From positions 186,001 through 250,000 of the forward strand of contig NZ_JAPFBJ010000004.1 in assembly GCF_030867385.1 (NCBI RefSeq): DNA of 64,000 bases, read 5' to 3'. Origin of the DNA: Sphingobium sp. DEHP117 (GTDB lineage Bacteria > Pseudomonadota > Alphaproteobacteria > Sphingomonadales > Sphingomonadaceae). Below, piece after piece: positions 60,800 to 64,000 of the stretch. The position numbers and the translations under genes are program-made. The stretch's first letter is position 1. The number at the start of each line of letters is the position of its first letter. Under the pieces are notes generated by a model. That model was not told the DNA's origin and did not search any database. It saw nothing but the letters and a program-made list of their open reading frames with translations.

Positions 60800-62253
60800 C
60801 GCCGCCGCGCCACGAGCTGCAACGGATAGTCGGGGAGGACAATATCCTTTTCCACGATGATGTTGAAGCGATAGCCGGGCCTGATCGTGAGCGTTGGCTG
60901 GAGGTCAAGCCCCTTGTCGATTACCCGCGTCGCAACGCGACCAAATTCCTGTGAAAATTCCTGCTGGGCCGCGTCCTCAACCCGGATTCCGCCATTCAAT
61001 GTCTGATTGCTCGATCCACTGGCATAGCGTACTCCGGTTCCGAGAAGCGATGTCAGTATCGCCGCGCCGAACACCTTGCCCGTGTGGCTATTTTTTCGGT
61101 CCCTGAAACCCGCATAGCCCGCTTGATCCGAGCCAGACATGCCGCCCAGATTGAGGGTAAAGCCGTTCGGGAAAATGAGGTCGGTCCAAACGACCAGAAC
61201 CCGGTTTTGTCCGTAGCCTATTGAACTGTCATAGCGACCAAAGAGCTTCGTCCCCTGTGGAATGAGCAAATGCTTTCCGGTCGTGCTGTCATAGACATGC
61301 TCGCTGACCTGGGCGATCAGGCGCCCCGGAAGATCGCTGTTCACGCCCGTTATCATGACGCTGGGAATGATGCTCCCGCGCTTGACTTCTCCTGGCGCTA
61401 TGGGGGCCGACACCGAGTTTTCGAGATAGCCGTTGTCCGTATTGCCCTGAGATGCGAAAGCGCGCTTGGATATCTGCCCGTTGGGATCGTTCAAGCCCGC
61501 AAGACTGGCTGGGGTAATAGCCCCGGGGAGTGAGAGCGCACCCGAATTTGCGAGGGCGCTGATCGCATTAGGAGAGGCGCCAGCCTGCGCGAGCAAAGCC
61601 GCCAAGGGATTTTCTGCGCCCGGATTAGCGCCGGCAGTGCTGAAATGCACATCGGTCTCACCGCTCTGCGCCGCATCGACAAAGGCGCGATGCTGCTCAA
61701 TTTGCTTCATCCGGTAAGCATATGCTGACTCCGCCCGATGACGCACATATTCCTGGTAGGGTGTTGGTTGAGGCGCACCACCACTTGATCCCGCATCCGC
61801 AATCTGCGTTGGCGGGCAGGGGGCGGACGCGGAATTGGCCGGACCTTGTGCCGGCACAGGAAGCGATGGGTTCACGGAGGACGCCGCCTTCACCGCTTGT
61901 TGCATCGTGGCAGGCGGGATGGCATTGCCACCACATGGGTCAAGCGGCGCCACTGGAGGATTATCCGGCAACGGTGCTTCCAGGACACCAGCAACCGGAG
62001 CGCCTTTTGACAAGGAGTCGGCGGCTTCACTCGCCGCTATTCTGCCTGTGCTCGCTATGCTTTGATCGGTTTGCACGGCATGTTGCCCGCGTTGCGAGAT
62101 GCCATAGACCACAATTCCGCCGACAAGCATTCCGACGGTCGTCATCAAGATTATCGGATTCTTGTTCAACCTGCGGACAGAAGTAGGGTTGACCGAACCA
62201 TATGGCTCAGGCGAGGGTGCTCCCTCTTCGATCGCAACATCCTTATCGATCAT
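60796..62253 (-). CDS. trbI: TrbI/VirB10 mating channel scaffold
   Basis: 485 residues. A cytoplasmic N-terminus is followed by one membrane segment (PIILMTTVGMLVGGIVVYGI, about 32-51), a proline-rich periplasmic linker and the VirB10 core: RGSIIPSVMITGVNSDLPGR, LIPQGTKLFGRYDSSIGYGQ, RVLVVWTDLIFPNGFTL. It spans both membranes and joins the energy and core complexes. Full length. Overlaps both neighbours by 4 bp. Confidence 0.95.
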   Translation of the reverse strand: MIDKDVAIEEGAPSPEPYGSVNPTSVRRLNKNPIILMTTVGMLVGGIVVYGISQRGQHAVQTDQSIASTGRIAASEAADSLSKGAPVAGVLEAPLPDNPPVAPLDPCGGNAIPPATMQQAVKAASSVNPSLPVPAQGPANSASAPCPPTQIADAGSSGGAPQPTPYQEYVRHRAESAYAYRMKQIEQHRAFVDAAQSGETDVHFSTAGANPGAENPLAALLAQAGASPNAISALANSGALSLPGAITPASLAGLNDPNGQISKRAFASQGNTDNGYLENSVSAPIAPGEVKRGSIIPSVMITGVNSDLPGRLIAQVSEHVYDSTTGKHLLIPQGTKLFGRYDSSIGYGQNRVLVVWTDLIFPNGFTLNLGGMSGSDQAGYAGFRDRKNSHTGKVFGAAILTSLLGTGVRYASGSSNQTLNGGIRVEDAAQQEFSQEFGRVATRVIDKGLDLQPTLTIRPGYRFNIIVEKDIVLPDYPLQLVARRR

Positions 62254-62624
62254 GTCAGATCCTTTATGCTTTTGCTGAGCGCCGTCGCTGCAATGGCCTT
62301 GTCACCATCGACCCTGAACCCGCGCGTCAGAACCATATGGCTGCTTGTGAGGCTCGCGATCACCAGGCCGTCAGACGAACGCACTAGCGCGACGTGAACG
62401 ACGGGCGCGTTGCGCGAATTGCTCAGCGCGCAGCCCCCTGCCATCACCTGCTCTATAGCGGCTTGGCGGAGTGATCTTTTCACCTTCAGGCGGATCGGTG
62501 CAGGGCAAATTTCATATGGGTCAGCCTGCGATATCGTCATGCCGAAGATCTGTTGCTGAAGCGCAGGTTCGACAGGAGGGGGAGAGGCGAATATCCCCGA
62601 TAGGAATGCGAGAAGCCAGGACAT
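62250..62624 (-). CDS. TrbH-position protein of the T4SS operon
   Basis: 124 residues. A short N-terminal hydrophobic segment (MSWLLAFLSGIFASPPPVEP) is followed by a small domain (ICPAPIRLKVKRSLRQAAIE). No similarity I can name. It sits between trbG and trbI, overlapping each by 1-4 bp, which is where TrbH lies in IncP and Ti operons. Likely a periplasmic accessory. Confidence 0.7.
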   Translation of the reverse strand: MSWLLAFLSGIFASPPPVEPALQQQIFGMTISQADPYEICPAPIRLKVKRSLRQAAIEQVMAGGCALSNSRNAPVVHVALVRSSDGLVIASLTSSHMVLTRGFRVDGDKAIAATALSKSIKDLT

Positions 62625-63460
62625 TACTGGTATCTCGCAATATCAATACGACTGCCTTTCCTGCCAACACCGGAGACGAGCGCCGCGCGATCGAACAGTT
62701 GATCGACGATGTAGCGATGATCGACGACGCGGTAATTGACCAGTTTCTCTTTTTTGTTTTCGTCCAATATGAGGAGGGCCGGCGCCTCACTGGAATCGAG
62801 CGCGCTTGGCATGTCGATGTAGGTTTTGAGGCCATCATTATAGACCCGCTCCGGCTTCCATCGTGATTTGCCCGTTATGCGGTAGCGGAAATCAAGACCG
62901 TCAGCGCGCCCGCCATAACTGCCCCTGGCACTATCGGATACCGGGTTGACCCGTGCCAGCTCCGCTGGCGATATCTGCGCCTCATCGGGGTAGATGAAAC
63001 CGACGCGCGCCATATATGCGGCGGCATCGGATCTCAGCGCAATATGATAGACCCGGCGCGACGTCGTGATGATGAGCGACGTGTTCAAATTCGGTTCGAC
63101 CGGCTTCACGATCAAATGAACTTTCTGATCGAGACCTTCTCCGCTTTTCGCCGCGCTGATCTTCCAGCGTACAATGTCGCCGACATTGACATTGGAGACC
63201 TGTTCGCCGGCCTGCAGCTCGATATCGCACACCTGGAGCGGTGCACATACAACCTGGGGTTGGCTCGCTCCGAAGAGGATATTGACCTTTCCATCGTCTC
63301 CTGGAGCAATGACACCGCTGTCGTTCTGCCAGAGCTGGCTATAGGATATGCCGCGTTTGGCGGGTAAATTGACCTCCTTGGTCGAACGCGCGGTAGCTGC
63401 GGAGGCCGCCAACAGCGCGGGAATTGCCACGGCACTATAGAGCGCTCGATTTTTGTTCAT
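62624..63460 (-). CDS. trbG: TrbG/VirB9 outer-membrane core protein
   Basis: 278 residues with a signal peptide (MNKNRALYSAVAIPALLAAS). VirB9 features: NILFGASQPQVVCAPLQVCD, IELQAGEQVSNVNVGDIVRW, SLIITTSRRVYHIALRSD and the C-terminal GRKGSRIDIARY. Cys72 and Cys78 lie within the N-terminal domain. Forms the outer core with TrbI. Overlaps trbF and the next gene. Confidence 0.94.
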   Translation of the reverse strand: MNKNRALYSAVAIPALLAASAATARSTKEVNLPAKRGISYSQLWQNDSGVIAPGDDGKVNILFGASQPQVVCAPLQVCDIELQAGEQVSNVNVGDIVRWKISAAKSGEGLDQKVHLIVKPVEPNLNTSLIITTSRRVYHIALRSDAAAYMARVGFIYPDEAQISPAELARVNPVSDSARGSYGGRADGLDFRYRITGKSRWKPERVYNDGLKTYIDMPSALDSSEAPALLILDENKKEKLVNYRVVDHRYIVDQLFDRAALVSGVGRKGSRIDIARYQ

Positions 63461-64000
63461 TTTACATACCCCGCATAGGAAATATTTGTGATGTAAAGTC
63501 CGAGTGGGTTCACCAATATGGTTTTGGGATCCGGGTGGGCGGCGAGCGCAATCTGCACTTCCCCGCGAAAATAATTGGTGGCCTGCGTTGTGCCGTCGCG
63601 ATTATAGGTCGTTTCGGTCCATTCAATCCGATAGCTGCGGTCGCTGACGGGCAGGACGGTCTGGACCGAGACAGAAACCGTTTCCTGCTGCGCTTTCTCG
63701 AACGGGCTATTGCCTGGTTGCTGAAAATACTCGGATATCGTCCGCGTCGCCGGATCGGATTTCGCGAGATAGGCGTAGAGCTTGTCGACCATCGCGCGCT
63801 GCACGACGGCATCGGCCGAGACGCCACGAAAATTCTGGATGAAGTCCGCTATGAGGAGCTGAACGATCCGCTTGTCATAGCTGGTCGTGCTTTCGAGCGG
63901 GCCATTATAGGCGACCTGGCCGAGCTTGTTAACTTCGACGATATAGGGAACGACCTTGGTCTGGCTCGAAAGATATATGGCATAGAGCATGGTTGTTCCG
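63457..64000 (-). CDS. trbF: TrbF/VirB8 inner-membrane protein, N-terminus outside window
   Basis: The frame is open to the window edge (about 181 residues seen; the ATG at 63990 is internal). VVPYIVEVNKLGQVAYNGPL is the VirB8/TrbF start of the periplasmic domain. Later parts (DPATRTISEYFQQPGNSPFE, YRIEWTETTYNRDGTTQATN) fit the VirB8 fold. The missing part should hold the cytoplasmic tail and the membrane segment. Overlaps trbG by ATGA. Confidence 0.93.
   Translation of the reverse strand, partial: GTTMLYAIYLSSQTKVVPYIVEVNKLGQVAYNGPLESTTSYDKRIVQLLIADFIQNFRGVSADAVVQRAMVDKLYAYLAKSDPATRTISEYFQQPGNSPFEKAQQETVSVSVQTVLPVSDRSYRIEWTETTYNRDGTTQATNYFRGEVQIALAAHPDPKTILVNPLGLYITNISYAGYVK

Noticed and set aside
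1-64000. tRNA or rRNA genes
   Set aside because: I saw no cloverleaf-like or rRNA-like sequence when reading through, but without a covariance search this is not proof.

Overview
The window looks like part of a large conjugative plasmid from a sphingomonad (order Sphingomonadales). The genus cannot be read from the DNA. The basis is the GC-rich alphaproteobacterial codon use, an RPA-type RepA behind ParA and ParB, an IncQ/Ti-like oriT beside a MobA/MobL-TraA type relaxase, a Trb/VirB mating-pair operon, a MucR-family regulator, and a long run of small DUF proteins (DUF736, DUF1173, DUF2493, DUF3768) that I associate with sphingomonad plasmids.

Layout. 1-685: end of a retropepsin-like protease gene. 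917-3989: a TniA/TniB/resolvase transposon with 47-bp ends. 4259-6663: a tyrosine recombinase and a divergent HTH protein, with a dif-like site between them. 6913-11350: the plasmid backbone (parA, parB, repA, two ParB-type palindromes and an iteron-like origin). 11351-16472: a primase-like Toprim protein and a giant methylase/helicase whose 3' end is out of frame at a G run. 16555-19124: three toxin-antitoxin (TA) pairs and an orphan HTH gene. 19473-27925: a ParB-like protein, a GHKL ATPase and an ArdC-type antirestriction gene split by a three-recombinase RIT element. 27997-41013: mostly plus-strand small genes, parDE, ssb, a RES-Xre TA pair and a DUF2493 protein. 41129-51840: the DNA-transfer region (traG, traD, traC, oriT, traA, a zeta-toxin protein, traF, traB), with an IS5-type element cutting off the end of traA. 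52032-58802: a minus-strand operon read as Xre, RES, GHKL ATPase, STAS-like, ubiquitin-like, E2-position gene, JAMM peptidase and E1-like enzyme, interrupted by an IS701-type element. 58988-60056: DUF6771-like and MucR-like genes. 60197-64000: VirB1, TrbI, TrbH-position, TrbG and TrbF genes, the last running off the window.

How it works together. ParA, ParB and RepA should maintain the plasmid, backed by eight TA-like loci. The oriT nick faces the 41-to-11 kb block, so that block would enter a recipient first. It carries ssb and the ardC-like gene, and most of its genes use the transferred strand as template, as expected of a leading region. The most interesting locus is 52032-58802, a plasmid-borne, bacterial ubiquitin-conjugation-like (Bil/Bub-type) operon. 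It is translationally continuous with a RES-Xre TA pair and a GHKL/STAS pair, and seems to be decaying through an IS insertion and broken frames. Several genes have single-base frame breaks next to homopolymers, so sequencing error should be excluded first.
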